A DNA stretch of 64,000 nt from Planctomycetaceae bacterium (lineage in GTDB: Bacteria; Planctomycetota; Planctomycetia; Pirellulales; Thermoguttaceae): positions 52,318 through 116,317 of the forward strand of contig JAJFVC010000094.1 in the NCBI GenBank assembly GCA_021372005.1. The letters are read 5' to 3'. The number at the start of each line of letters is the position of its first letter. Positions within the stretch are counted from its first letter, which is position 1. The notes below the pieces were generated by a model. That model was not told the DNA's origin. It ran no database searches and was given only the letters and a program-made list of their open reading frames with translations. This document shows positions 37,336 through 46,417 of this stretch, piece by piece. A program made the position numbers and the translations under genes.

Positions 37336-39552
37336 ATGGCCGAAGACAACGCCATTGATTCCTTTCTCGAACGTCTCCAACAGAGCGAGTTGATCTCTAG
37401 CGATCGACTGCCGGCGTTGGTGGCTGAATTTCGCGAGGGGGCTGCGCGGCCTGAAAGCGCGGAGCAATTGGCCGAGGAGTTGGTCAAGCGGGGGGTGCTG
37501 ACCACGTGGCAGGCCGACATGCTGTTGCAGGGCAAGCATCGAGGGTTTCGGCTGGGCCCCTATCGCATCTTGAAACCGTTGGGCCAAGGCGGCATGAGCA
37601 AGGTGTTTTTGGCCGAGCACGAGATGATGCATCGCCGCTGCGCGATCAAGGTGTTGCCGAGTAAGTATCAAGAAGACAAAGATCTGCTGAACCGGTTTCA
37701 TTTGGAAGCGCAGGCGATCGCGGCCCTCGACCATCCGAATATCGTTCGAGCCTACGACTTCAATAAAGACGTTCGTTACGGCAAGGAAATCCACTATCTG
37801 GTGATGGAGTATGTCGAGGGGCCGGACTTGCGACGCATGGTCGAAGAGCAAGGACCGTTGGACTGTCGCAAGGCGGCCGATTTCATTTGCCAAGCGGCCG
37901 AAGGGCTGGCGCACGCTCACGCCGCCGGTTTTGTGCACCGCGACATCAAACCGGCCAATTTGCTGGTCGATCCGCACGGCGTGTTGAAGGTGCTCGATTT
38001 GGGTCTGGCGACGTTCACGCTCGATGCCGAAGGCGCGTTGGACGGTTCGGACACCGGCGAGCAGACCGCGGTAGGCACGGCGGACTATGTTGCGCCCGAA
38101 CAGGTGATGGACAGTCGAAATGTCGACGGTCGCGCCGACATCTACAGCCTCGGCCACACGTTCTATTATCTGTTGACCGGGCGGCGTCCGTACTCGAAGC
38201 CGACCATCATGGAACTGCTGATGGCGCATCGGAACGAGAAGCCCGAGCCGATCAGCACGTTTCGACCCGACGTGCCGATGGAGTTGGAGTCGATCATCGA
38301 CAAAATGACGGCCAAGTCGCCGACCATGCGTTATCAGTCGGCAAAAGACGTGGCCCAAAGGCTCCGCACGTGGCTGAAAGAAAACGGCAGCGGGCGGGGT
38401 TATTCCCGTATCGCGGCATTGATGGCCGAGGCGAAGCGGTCGAAGCAGTCGGGGGCGGACGGCTCGAAACCGGCAGCGACCGAGGAAAATCTGGAATTGG
38501 CGGTGGACGAAAAGCCGGCGCCGGCTGCGGATACGGCTTCCACCGTCCCGGAAACGACGACTCCGACGCCTCTGCCCGTAGCGAAAAAACTTCCGGTCGC
38601 CGAGTCGCTCGCTCCGAAACCGAACGAAATGCTGCCGGACCTGGCAGCCGAGGACTTGGTGGCGGCGAACGAATCGATCGATGAAGTGTCAAGCTCGCTC
38701 GGCATGTTGTCGTCGCGGCGTCGATGGACCCGATGGCAAAAGTCGCCGTGGTTGTGGGTTTCCGTGGGCGCGGCGTCGATCGCGGTCGTTGTGGTGTTGG
38801 CGTGGCTGACGTCCTCGCCGTCCGAACCGACATCTTCGACGGCGCCGGAGACAACGACGTCGCCGAAGACCGGCGAGCCCGCGGATTTGACCCCTGCGCC
38901 GCTGACGAGCACCGAACCGAAGCCGGAGTTATCCACTCCGGATGTTCCGGAGACGACGGCGATTCCGAAGTTGCCGCCCGTCATCCCGATGTCCAAGCCG
39001 AAGGTCGAGAAGCCCGCACTGCCCGACATCGGCGATACGCCCATCCCGCAACCGCGTCCAGCGGCGAGTTCGCCGAAAGTTCAACCGGCGCCCATCGCAA
39101 AGAAGTCGAACGAGCCGACGCCTTCGGAGCCGGCGGTTTCGGCGGATGAATTGCTCGATGACATGAAGACCATCTATTTTCATCTTCAATTCACCGATCA
39201 ACAAGCCAGCAGTGCCCTGGCGATGGCGATTCGATTTGAAGCGGAACGATGCGCGAAACAGCTCAATTTGACGTTCGACGAGAAGAGCGAAAACTTGATG
39301 ACGTTGAATGTCAAGTCGGCGACGACGAAGTCCGGAAGCGGTTTGCAGTTGGCGGCCTCGCTAGACCACAAGTTGGCCAACGGCAAGACCGTCATGATTT
39401 GGAGCGGCAACCGGATGATCTTTAGCGGCGATCCAAAAAAACTGCGAATCACTTCGGCCACGGCCAAGGTCATCCGCGAAAACGCCGGCAAACTGTTTGC
39501 GCAGTTTGAAAGCGACGTGCGGCGCGCCCGCCAAGAAACCGACGAACAGTAG
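37336..39552 (+). CDS. Hanks-type Ser/Thr kinase with membrane anchor and external domain
   Basis: 738 residues. Residues 1-75 are a helical N-terminal domain seen in planctomycete kinases (VKRGVLTTWQADMLLQGK). The kinase domain covers about 76-345: LGQGGMSKVFLAEH from 82, CAIKVL with the ATP lysine, HRDIKPANLL near 202, and DLGLATF in place of the usual DFG. A Pro/Ala-rich stretch, one membrane helix near 470-490 and a Pro/Thr-rich linker follow; the last 120 residues form an outer domain of no known family. Topology suggests it senses an envelope signal. Confidence 0.9.
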   Translation: MAEDNAIDSFLERLQQSELISSDRLPALVAEFREGAARPESAEQLAEELVKRGVLTTWQADMLLQGKHRGFRLGPYRILKPLGQGGMSKVFLAEHEMMHRRCAIKVLPSKYQEDKDLLNRFHLEAQAIAALDHPNIVRAYDFNKDVRYGKEIHYLVMEYVEGPDLRRMVEEQGPLDCRKAADFICQAAEGLAHAHAAGFVHRDIKPANLLVDPHGVLKVLDLGLATFTLDAEGALDGSDTGEQTAVGTADYVAPEQVMDSRNVDGRADIYSLGHTFYYLLTGRRPYSKPTIMELLMAHRNEKPEPISTFRPDVPMELESIIDKMTAKSPTMRYQSAKDVAQRLRTWLKENGSGRGYSRIAALMAEAKRSKQSGADGSKPAATEENLELAVDEKPAPAADTASTVPETTTPTPLPVAKKLPVAESLAPKPNEMLPDLAAEDLVAANESIDEVSSSLGMLSSRRRWTRWQKSPWLWVSVGAASIAVVVVLAWLTSSPSEPTSSTAPETTTSPKTGEPADLTPAPLTSTEPKPELSTPDVPETTAIPKLPPVIPMSKPKVEKPALPDIGDTPIPQPRPAASSPKVQPAPIAKKSNEPTPSEPAVSADELLDDMKTIYFHLQFTDQQASSALAMAIRFEAERCAKQLNLTFDEKSENLMTLNVKSATTKSGSGLQLAASLDHKLANGKTVMIWSGNRMIFSGDPKKLRITSATAKVIRENAGKLFAQFESDVRRARQETDEQ

Positions 39553-39581
39553 TCGGCGTTCTTTCGTCGTTTCTGCCTCGG

Positions 39582-41177
39582 TCATGGCTGCCGGCCGTAA
39601 AACGCGCTGAGCATGCGTACGCGCCGGACCAACGACGCAACCATGGCGCCGGTCAACGCCAGCGACGCGGCGAAAATCACATGTCGGTCGAATCCCCGGT
39701 ACATCCAGTTTTGCAGTTCGGGCCGCCAGCAGTAGAAGTCGACCACCAGCAGGCCGTAGGAAAGAAGCGATAGCGAGGTCATGAACCAGACGAACCGGAC
39801 GTAAAACCACAGGCCCGAGGCCACGATGAGCAACGAATAGCCGACGACCAGCGAACTGGCCGCGCCGTCGCCGATCCGCAACACGGCCAGCAGCGCCAAC
39901 GAATCGAGCGTGCCCCAGACGTAACAAGCCGGCAGCGACCATTTGCGGTTTTCGAGAAACTGCTGGCAAACGAACGATGCGAGAACCCAAAACACCGCGA
40001 CGATCGACACCTCGACGTGAAACGTGGGGGAGACCGTGCCGTTGCAGTAATTGACCAGTTCGATCGCGTAGAACAGCGCCAGCGCGCCCCATCGCGAGGC
40101 CAACGCAGGTTGGCGGCGGGTCCAATTCCAAAACCGCTGGATTGGCGTGGGGGGACGGACCGCCAACGGCTCGCCGCGGATGAAACGATCCAGGTCGTCG
40201 GCCAACGCCTGGGCCGAGGCGTATCGGTCGCCGGGCGATTTCGCCAGGCATTTTAGACAGATTCTTTCCAGCCCCCTCGAAATGCGAGGGTTGAGCGAAC
40301 GCGGCCACAGCGGATCGTCCCGCAATACTTCCAGAAGCGTGTCCAGTGGGCTTTCCGCGTGAAACGGCGGCGTGCCGGTCAGCAATTCGTAGAGAATTGC
40401 GCCGAGGCTGAACACGTCGGACGCAGGGCCCACCTCGGCCGGTCGTCCGGCGGCTTGCTCGGGCGACATGTAGCTGGGCGTGCCGGCGATGACGCCCGTG
40501 GCCGTCCGATCTTCCTGCTCGGCGAAAATCTTCGCCAGGCCGAAATCGGTCACGAACGGCTGTTCGTTGGCGTCCAGCAAAATATTCGACGGCTTCAGAT
40601 CGCGGTGGACGACGCCGTGTTGGTGCAGATGTTCGACGGCTCGGGCCACCGCGGCGACCCAACGCACGGCCTGGCTCGGATCGACCGGCCCGGCGGCGAT
40701 TCGTTCCGCCAAACTTGGACCGTCGACGTACTCCATTGCAAAATAGTCTTGACCGTTCCATTGCCCGACGTCGTGGATCGCAACGATGTGAGAATGGCGC
40801 AATCGAGCGGCGGCTCGGGCCTCGGCCTGAAAACGTCGGACCAACTCGGGCGAAGCCAGATGACCGGCCAAAATCATCTTAATCGCCACCGATCGGTCAA
40901 GCCCTTTTTGACGCGCCTCATAGACGACGCCCATCCCGCCGCGTCCGAGCTCGCGCACCAGTTCGTAGGGGCCGAAATCGCGCGGCAGATCGGCCGGCTG
41001 CTGGTCCGCGTCGTACGGCGAGGCGAGCCGCTCCAACGCGTCGAGGCAATCCAACGCCGAGGCCAACTCGGGATGCCGTTCGAGAATCGCCGTCCGAGAC
41101 GGACGACGTCCGGCCTGCAACTCGGCCAGATAGTCGTCCAGCACGCGCAGCGACGGGTCGTTCGGGGCGTCGCTCAT
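39582..41177 (-). CDS. Hanks-type Ser/Thr kinase with multi-helix membrane C-terminus
   Basis: 531 residues from ATG 41177, whose ATGA overlaps the stop of the sigma gene upstream; a second ATG at 41183 is possible. Kinase domain about 60-325: LGRGGMGVVYEARQKG near 72, VAIKMIL, HRDLKPSNILL near 189, TDFGLAKI, and GTPSYMSPEQA. The C-terminal 180 residues hold five or six hydrophobic helices, an integral membrane part. The kinase is coupled to an ECF-type sigma gene, a pairing typical of Planctomycetes, where the kinase probably controls the sigma factor by phosphorylation; that is inference. Confidence 0.9.
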   Translation of the reverse strand: MSDAPNDPSLRVLDDYLAELQAGRRPSRTAILERHPELASALDCLDALERLASPYDADQQPADLPRDFGPYELVRELGRGGMGVVYEARQKGLDRSVAIKMILAGHLASPELVRRFQAEARAAARLRHSHIVAIHDVGQWNGQDYFAMEYVDGPSLAERIAAGPVDPSQAVRWVAAVARAVEHLHQHGVVHRDLKPSNILLDANEQPFVTDFGLAKIFAEQEDRTATGVIAGTPSYMSPEQAAGRPAEVGPASDVFSLGAILYELLTGTPPFHAESPLDTLLEVLRDDPLWPRSLNPRISRGLERICLKCLAKSPGDRYASAQALADDLDRFIRGEPLAVRPPTPIQRFWNWTRRQPALASRWGALALFYAIELVNYCNGTVSPTFHVEVSIVAVFWVLASFVCQQFLENRKWSLPACYVWGTLDSLALLAVLRIGDGAASSLVVGYSLLIVASGLWFYVRFVWFMTSLSLLSYGLLVVDFYCWRPELQNWMYRGFDRHVIFAASLALTGAMVASLVRRVRMLSAFYGRQP

Positions 41178-41836
41178 GGGCATGGATTCTCCAACGTTTC
41201 CTGCAATTTTTGGATCGCACGCCTCCAAAGCATTTGGACGGCCGGCCGGGTGCGGTCCATTCGCTCGGCCACCTCGTTGAACGACAACCGTTGAAGGTTG
41301 CGGAGCAAGATCACCTCTTGATGGTCCGGCGATAATCGGCCCAGCGCCTCCGTCACGCGCAGCTCGGTGTCCAACTGCAAAAACTGCTGGCTGGGCGTCG
41401 GCTGTCGAGCGGCGGGCTCCGGCGCGCCGGGCGAGCGGCTGTCGGCCGGATCGTGAAACGGCACCTCGCGCTGTGCGGCGTGCTTGGCCCCTCGATAGCG
41501 ACGCACGAAATCGGCCGCGTTGTGCGACAGAATCTGCTTCAACCATGCGAGCCATTCCTGTTCCGTGCCGCCTTGAAACCGCTCGAAATCGCGGACGGCC
41601 TCCAACAGCGTTTCTTGGACGAGGTCCGACGCGTCCACCTTGCGACGCAGCCAGGTTTCCACCTGCGAGCGCGCCGCGATGGCTAGATACGAACGGCACA
41701 ACGCGAACAATCGGTCGCGGCACGGAACGTCGCCTCGCCGTGCGCCGGCCAGCAGATCCGAAAAACCGATCGAAGTGCGGTCGTCCATCATGCGGTCCGT
41801 GTCACGCGCGTCGGTTGGAGTTGGCAATCCGGTCAT
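41174..41836 (-). CDS. ECF-like sigma factor coupled to a Ser/Thr kinase
   Basis: 220 residues with sigma region 2 (RKVDASDLVQETLLEAVRDF and WLAWLKQILSHNAADFVRR) and region 4 (LSPDHQEVILLRNLQRLSF, then RMDRTRPAVQMLWRRA). The longer spacer and this region 2 pattern fit the planctomycete ECF groups found beside Ser/Thr kinases. It overlaps the kinase gene by 4 bases (ATGA). Start alternatives at residues 16 and 17 exist (MMDDRTSIGF). It follows hemB by 18 bases. Confidence 0.88.
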   Translation of the reverse strand: MTGLPTPTDARDTDRMMDDRTSIGFSDLLAGARRGDVPCRDRLFALCRSYLAIAARSQVETWLRRKVDASDLVQETLLEAVRDFERFQGGTEQEWLAWLKQILSHNAADFVRRYRGAKHAAQREVPFHDPADSRSPGAPEPAARQPTPSQQFLQLDTELRVTEALGRLSPDHQEVILLRNLQRLSFNEVAERMDRTRPAVQMLWRRAIQKLQETLENPCP

Positions 41837-41854
41837 CCCGGCAACGGTTGCGTC

Positions 41855-42841
41855 CTATTCAATCCACCGTGCGGCGTCTTTGGCCCAATAGGTCAAGATG
41901 ATGCTCGCGCCGGCGCGACGAATCGCCGTCAGGCACTCCAACGCGGCGGCCTGCTCATCGAGCCAGCCGGCCTGGGCCGCCGCTTTGACCATGCTGTACT
42001 CGCCCGATACGTTGTAGGCCGCCAACGGAACGCCGGGAAAGCGCTCGGCGGCGGCTCGAATCACGTCGAGATAGGCCAACGCCGGCTTGACCATTACCAG
42101 ATCGGCCCCTTCGGCCAGATCGAGCTCGATCTCGCGGATCGCCTGGCCGACCGACGCGGCGGGGTCCATCTGATAGCTGCGGCGATCGCCGAACTGCGGC
42201 GCGCTTTGGGCGGCGTCGCGGAACGGACCGTAAAACGCGCTGGCGTATTTGGCCGCGTAGCTCAAGATCGGCACGTGCTGAAAACCAGCCGCGTCCAACG
42301 CCGTGCGGATCGTGCCGACCATGCCGTCGATCATGCCGCTGGGCGCGAGGACGTCGGCGCCGGCCTTGGCGTGGGCCACCGCCTGCCGGGCCAACAGTTC
42401 GAGCGTCGCGTCGTTGTCGACGTCCAGTCGCCCGGTCGCACGACTCAACGCCCCGCAATGGCCGTGATCGGTGTATTCACAGCAGCACAAGTCGGTCAGC
42501 ACGAGAAAATCTTTTGCCGCTTGTTTGGCCGCGCGAACGGCCTGAACAATGATGCCGTCGGAAGCGAATGCTTCAGAGCCCACCGCGTCTTTGTGTTCGG
42601 GAATGCCGAACAAGAGCACGCCGCCGAGCCCCAATTCCACGGCTTGGCTCACTTCGTCGGCCAGCAAGTCCGGCGAAATTTGGCAGTGACCGGGCATCGA
42701 GGCGATCGGCTGTCGAATGCCGCGGCCGGGCCGCACAAACAACGGCAGAATCAGATGGCCCGGCGACAACTGCGTCTGGCGGACCAATGCGCGCATCGCC
42801 GGGTGATAGCGAAGCCGTCGCATGCGAGTGGTGGGAAACAT
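41855..42841 (-). CDS. hemB: Delta-aminolevulinic acid dehydratase (porphobilinogen synthase)
   Basis: Joins two ALA molecules to porphobilinogen in heme synthesis. 328 residues with the two active-site lysines K198 (YAAKYASAFYGPFRD) and K252 (MVKPALAYLD). The metal loop DLCCCEYTDHGHCG holds C119, C121 and C129 (C-x-C-x7-C), the zinc-dependent type. It sits in a same-strand run between a kinase gene (49 bases upstream) and the sigma gene. Confidence 0.96.
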   Translation of the reverse strand: MFPTTRMRRLRYHPAMRALVRQTQLSPGHLILPLFVRPGRGIRQPIASMPGHCQISPDLLADEVSQAVELGLGGVLLFGIPEHKDAVGSEAFASDGIIVQAVRAAKQAAKDFLVLTDLCCCEYTDHGHCGALSRATGRLDVDNDATLELLARQAVAHAKAGADVLAPSGMIDGMVGTIRTALDAAGFQHVPILSYAAKYASAFYGPFRDAAQSAPQFGDRRSYQMDPAASVGQAIREIELDLAEGADLVMVKPALAYLDVIRAAAERFPGVPLAAYNVSGEYSMVKAAAQAGWLDEQAAALECLTAIRRAGASIILTYWAKDAARWIE

Positions 42842-42890
42842 TTTGGAAGGGGTCCTTCTTGGGGCCGATCGGGCCGTCCGGGCTTGAGTT

Positions 42891-44741
42891 TTACGGTTTC
42901 GCCTCGTGATTCATGGCGGCCAGCGATTGCCGGGCTCGATCAACGGCTTGCGCAGCCCATGGTCGGTCGGTGTATAACTCAATGACGGCGTGATAGATGG
43001 CCTTGGCCCGTTTCGGGTCGTTCGACTGTTGCGCGTCGGCGGCGTCGAGCCGGTGACGCAACATGGCCAGTTGGTCGGGCGTTTGCTGTTCGGCCTGTTT
43101 TTTAAGCCGGACGAGTTGGCAGCGGGCCAAAGTCAAACAGGCGTGGACGACCTCTTGTTGATGCTGTGCGGCTCGACGTTGCGAGGGGGGCGCCTTCTTG
43201 TCAGACGTTTCTCCGTTGGTCGAGTCGCCGTATAGGTCGAGGATGGCCTGAAGTTTGGCGATCGCGCGGGTCGGATTCAATTGGGCATCGCGGTTGACGA
43301 CTTCCAGATAGGCTCGCTCGATGGGCAGCAGCTGATTTTTCCGCTCCCGCTGACGGAGTTGTTGCTCGAAAATCAATTCGGACCGCCGCAAGTCCAACGC
43401 TTTTTCGTATTCAAACAACCGATTGGCGCGAGAGTCTTGGGAGTAATAGAGCGAAAAGTTTTGAATGAGGGTCGAGACGTCCTCGACGTCGCTCAGCCCG
43501 CGCATCTTTTCATCCATCGCATCGACCGAGAGATTGTCCGTCTTCGCGACGATTCGGCAATACATGGCGTCGGCCGACGGCGGCTGCAAAAACCACCGGA
43601 TCGTCAGCCCCACGGCCACCAACGCGATGACCAACGCCCAAGTCTGCCACGACGGCCACACCGATGCGGACTCGGCCGTCTCGGCCTGGTCGAGCTCATC
43701 CTCGGCGACGGGGATAAAGTGTTCGCGGGCCGGCGCGGTGGTGGGCGGCTTGGTTGCCGGCTTCTCGGATTCTTGCGAGAGCATTTGGGTTGCGGGCAAC
43801 GCGCCACCTTCGGGCAACAGGGTCGGCATATCCTCGCTCGGTCGAGCCGGTGCGGCCGCGAGCTCTTGAGACGGCTCGTCATCGAACCACGCCGTATCGG
43901 CTTCGATCGTTTCGGGCGAGACGGACAACGCCTGCAGCATGGCCTCCAGCCGACGGCCCAACATGCTTGCGTTCGGAATGCGACGCGACGGGTCTTTTTC
44001 CAACAACTGGGTGAGGATCAACTCAAATTCTTCGGGCACGTCGGCGACGTGTTTTCGCAAAGGCGTCGGCGTCTCGAAACGTTGTTTGTGCAGCACCTCG
44101 ACCAACGACTTGCCCGAAAAAACCGGACGCCGGGCCATCAATGCGTACATCAGCGCGCCCAGGCTGTATAGATCGGACCGCGCATCGACCGGACGTCCCT
44201 CGGCCTGCTCGGGCGCCATGTACTCGGCGGTGCCCAACACGCTGCCGTCGCCGGTCAGCCGGGTGTTGCCGAACAACCGTGCGATGCCGAAGTCGGACAG
44301 CTTAATGTGGTCGTCGCCGGTCAAAAGCACGTTGCCCGGCTTGATATCGCGATGGATGATGCCGCGATCGTGGGCGTGGCGCAGCGCCCGACACATTTCG
44401 ACGCCGATTCGCGCCACCTCGCGCCACTGGAATCGGCGGCCGTGACGCAGCTCCTCCTCCAGGCTGTTGCCCTCGACCAGCTCCATCGCATAAAACAGAT
44501 GGCCGTCTTGCTCGCCGAAACCGAACAGTCGGACGATGTTCGGGTGGTTCAACTTGCGAAGCGTCTCGATTTCGGCCTCGAAGCGCGATCGAAAACCTTC
44601 CTCCTGAGCCAGCGAGGCGGACAACAGTTTGATGGCGGCCGGCTGCTCGGTGTCGCGGTCGACGCCTCGATAGACGATTCCCATGCCGCCGCGGCCTAGA
44701 CGGCCGACGATTCGGTACGGTCCCAGCCTTTCGATTTCCAT
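42891..44741 (-). CDS. Hanks-type Ser/Thr kinase with membrane anchor
   Basis: 616 residues from ATG 44741 (MEIERLGPYRIVGRLG); an in-frame ATG at 44750 is possible. Kinase domain about 5-270: LGRGGMGIVYRG from 14, AAIKLLS, HRDIKPGNVLL near 125, SDFGIARLF, GTAEYMAPEQAEG. One membrane helix lies near 370-390 (TWALVIALVAVGLTIRWFL). The outer part of about 220 residues is helical, with Arg/Gln/Leu-rich and TPR-like segments. It lies between nuoB and hemB, 49 bases from each. Confidence 0.9.
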   Translation of the reverse strand: MEIERLGPYRIVGRLGRGGMGIVYRGVDRDTEQPAAIKLLSASLAQEEGFRSRFEAEIETLRKLNHPNIVRLFGFGEQDGHLFYAMELVEGNSLEEELRHGRRFQWREVARIGVEMCRALRHAHDRGIIHRDIKPGNVLLTGDDHIKLSDFGIARLFGNTRLTGDGSVLGTAEYMAPEQAEGRPVDARSDLYSLGALMYALMARRPVFSGKSLVEVLHKQRFETPTPLRKHVADVPEEFELILTQLLEKDPSRRIPNASMLGRRLEAMLQALSVSPETIEADTAWFDDEPSQELAAAPARPSEDMPTLLPEGGALPATQMLSQESEKPATKPPTTAPAREHFIPVAEDELDQAETAESASVWPSWQTWALVIALVAVGLTIRWFLQPPSADAMYCRIVAKTDNLSVDAMDEKMRGLSDVEDVSTLIQNFSLYYSQDSRANRLFEYEKALDLRRSELIFEQQLRQRERKNQLLPIERAYLEVVNRDAQLNPTRAIAKLQAILDLYGDSTNGETSDKKAPPSQRRAAQHQQEVVHACLTLARCQLVRLKKQAEQQTPDQLAMLRHRLDAADAQQSNDPKRAKAIYHAVIELYTDRPWAAQAVDRARQSLAAMNHEAKP

Positions 44742-44790
44742 ACGAATCAACGGATTCGAGATTGGCGACGGCGACGAAACGGTCCGCCGA

Positions 44791-45450
44791 CTACTTTGGT
44801 TTCATTTTTTGGTGGTCGAACACCAGCGGTCGGTCGTCGACCACGCCGTAGCCGCTGCTTTGCGGAACCGGCAACTCGTCTTCGGCTTTCTTGCCGCGGC
44901 GCAACATATGGCTGATCCAGCCGCCGTCGGTGCCGTGTTGCCGGGCGACCGTCTGGCCGCGCAGTTTTTCCTGAAGCCGCATAATACCTTCGATCAAGGC
45001 TTCGGGACGCGGCGGACAACCGGGCACGTACACATCGACCGGCACGATCAGGTCGACGCCGCGGACCACATGATACGCGTTGCCGCCGTAAGGTCCGCCG
45101 CCGATGGCGCACGCGCCCAACGCGATGACGTACTTCGGCTCGGCCATTTGTTCGTAAAGCCGACGCACTCGGCTGGCCATTTTGAGAGTCACCGTGCCGG
45201 CGACGATCATCATGTCGGCCTGACGCGGACTGGGTCGAAACGCGCCGGCGCCGAACCGGTCGATGTCAAAACGCCCGGCCCCACCCGCCATCATCTCGAT
45301 GGCGCAACAGGCCAAGCCGAAAGTAACCGGCCAAAGACTGCCTTGACGGGCCCAATTGATCGATTGCTCCAACGTGGTCAACAGGACGCCTTCTTCAAAA
45401 CGTCCTTCGAGCCAAGGGGGCGTTGGTGTCGTGACTGTGGTGTCGCTCAT
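44791..45450 (-). CDS. nuoB: NADH-quinone oxidoreductase subunit B
   Basis: Carries [4Fe-4S] cluster N2 of complex I. 219 residues; the ligands C48, C49 ([10 protein letters not shown]), C114 ([12 protein letters not shown]) and C145 ([10 protein letters not shown]) are all present. The ATG at 45450 ([13 protein letters not shown]) fits the family. Unlike the usual nuoA-N order it stands alone between a SufR-like regulator and a kinase. Either the complex I genes are split in this genome or this is a second copy. Confidence 0.93.
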   Translation of the reverse strand: MSDTTVTTPTPPWLEGRFEEGVLLTTLEQSINWARQGSLWPVTFGLACCAIEMMAGGAGRFDIDRFGAGAFRPSPRQADMMIVAGTVTLKMASRVRRLYEQMAEPKYVIALGACAIGGGPYGGNAYHVVRGVDLIVPVDVYVPGCPPRPEALIEGIMRLQEKLRGQTVARQHGTDGGWISHMLRRGKKAEDELPVPQSSGYGVVDDRPLVFDHQKMKPK

Positions 45451-45615
45451 CCTCGTCGCATCTCCGATGCCCGGCGGTTCCTTTCCCCAAGCCGTTCCCA
45501 CATGGTCGGCCAAGCGACGCAACGGCGATTTCAAGTTCCCCGAAAGAACCGGGCTGTGCGGGGGGGAATGCCTTTGCGGCCTTGCCGATCGAACAGCCGT
45601 CAGTATAGCGAACTT

Positions 45616-46233
45616 TCAGCTCGCTTGGAACCGGCACTCATTGCCGCCTTGCAGCCGGCACTCCGTCATCTGGACATTTTGGCCGAGCAACTCCGAAAAC
45701 ATCATCCGCTCCATCTTACAGACGTCTTGGTCTTTGTCGGCCAAATTAGGGTACGGACACGCGTGTTGCGTCAGCACCGGTCCATGCTCCGACGACTCGA
45801 CCGAGGTTGGAATGCGCCGGCTGGCCAGCAGTTGGGCCAGCGATTGCATCCGTTCGGCTGGGGTTGCGCCCTGAATGTGCGCGGCATAGCCGGCGGCCAG
45901 CCCCCGGGCGATTCGCTTGAGGGTTTCACGATGCAGCGCCGAGTCGTCCTTTTGGCGAATCTCCTGCCAAAGCGTCATGGCCAGGTCCGTAAAGTTCGAG
46001 CCGGTCAGACGCAAACCCTTTTCCGTCAACCAGTAACGATGTTTCGGCCGGCCTCGTCCGTGACGGGTCGCCTCGCGTTGGATCGCTTGCTGACGCAGAA
46101 GCCGTACTAACCGCTGACGCACGGCGGTCGGGGTTACTTCCATGGCGTCGGCAAGTTCCGTAACGCCTAAGGGGCCCGTGATCCGCAACAGATCCAAAAG
46201 TCCGGCATCCGAAGTTGGTGTTTGCACGCTCAT
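45616..46233 (-). CDS. SufR-like iron-sulfur winged-helix regulator
   Basis: 205 residues. An N-terminal winged helix (LGVTELADAMEVTPTAVRQRL, 22-42, with GRGRPKHRYWLTEKG as wing) is followed by a helical linker and a C-terminal Cys-rich end: C159, C172, C192 and C200, in the context CPYPNLADKDQDVC, then FSELLGQNV and later Cys. This is the SufR pattern for a [4Fe-4S] cluster, with C-x12-C kept. SufR proteins repress suf genes when the cluster is present. No suf genes are here; the nearest downstream gene is nuoB. Its own promoter contains a palindrome at 46294-46310. Confidence 0.85.
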   Translation of the reverse strand: MSVQTPTSDAGLLDLLRITGPLGVTELADAMEVTPTAVRQRLVRLLRQQAIQREATRHGRGRPKHRYWLTEKGLRLTGSNFTDLAMTLWQEIRQKDDSALHRETLKRIARGLAAGYAAHIQGATPAERMQSLAQLLASRRIPTSVESSEHGPVLTQHACPYPNLADKDQDVCKMERMMFSELLGQNVQMTECRLQGGNECRFQAS

Positions 46234-46290
46234 AGAATTGCCCCCACCTGAATGGGCTAACGTTTCACTCGTTCTCCGTTGTTTATTGGA

Positions 46291-46319
46291 ATTTTAGCAA
46301 GGGGTGCTAATTTTACCAA
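46291..46319 (-). promoter_or_regulatory. Promoter of the SufR-like gene with an internal palindromic operator
   Basis: Minus-strand TTGGTA (46319-46314), 17 bases, TAAAAT (46296-46291). A perfect palindrome TTAGCA-AGGGG-TGCTAA (46294-46310) fills the spacer and touches the -10 box. The start codon is about 50 bases downstream of the expected transcript start. This placement suits repression by the encoded regulator. Confidence 0.62.
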
Positions 46320-46417
46320 TCAATACAGCGAAAAGTGTGAAAAATAGCCGCTTTATGAGCTCAGAGGACACTTGGGTGTTCAGCAGGCTGCAAATTCATG
46401 GGGCGGGATGCCGCCGA

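Noticed and set aside
41184..41723. N-terminal extension of the kinase at 39582-41177 to 713 residues
   Set aside because: The added part is antisense-type overlap with the sigma gene in another frame; kinase homology starts after 41177.
46294..46310. HrcA CIRCE element
   Set aside because: The arms TTAGCA and TGCTAA resemble CIRCE ends, but CIRCE needs 9-base arms with a 9-base spacer; here the spacer is 5 bases.
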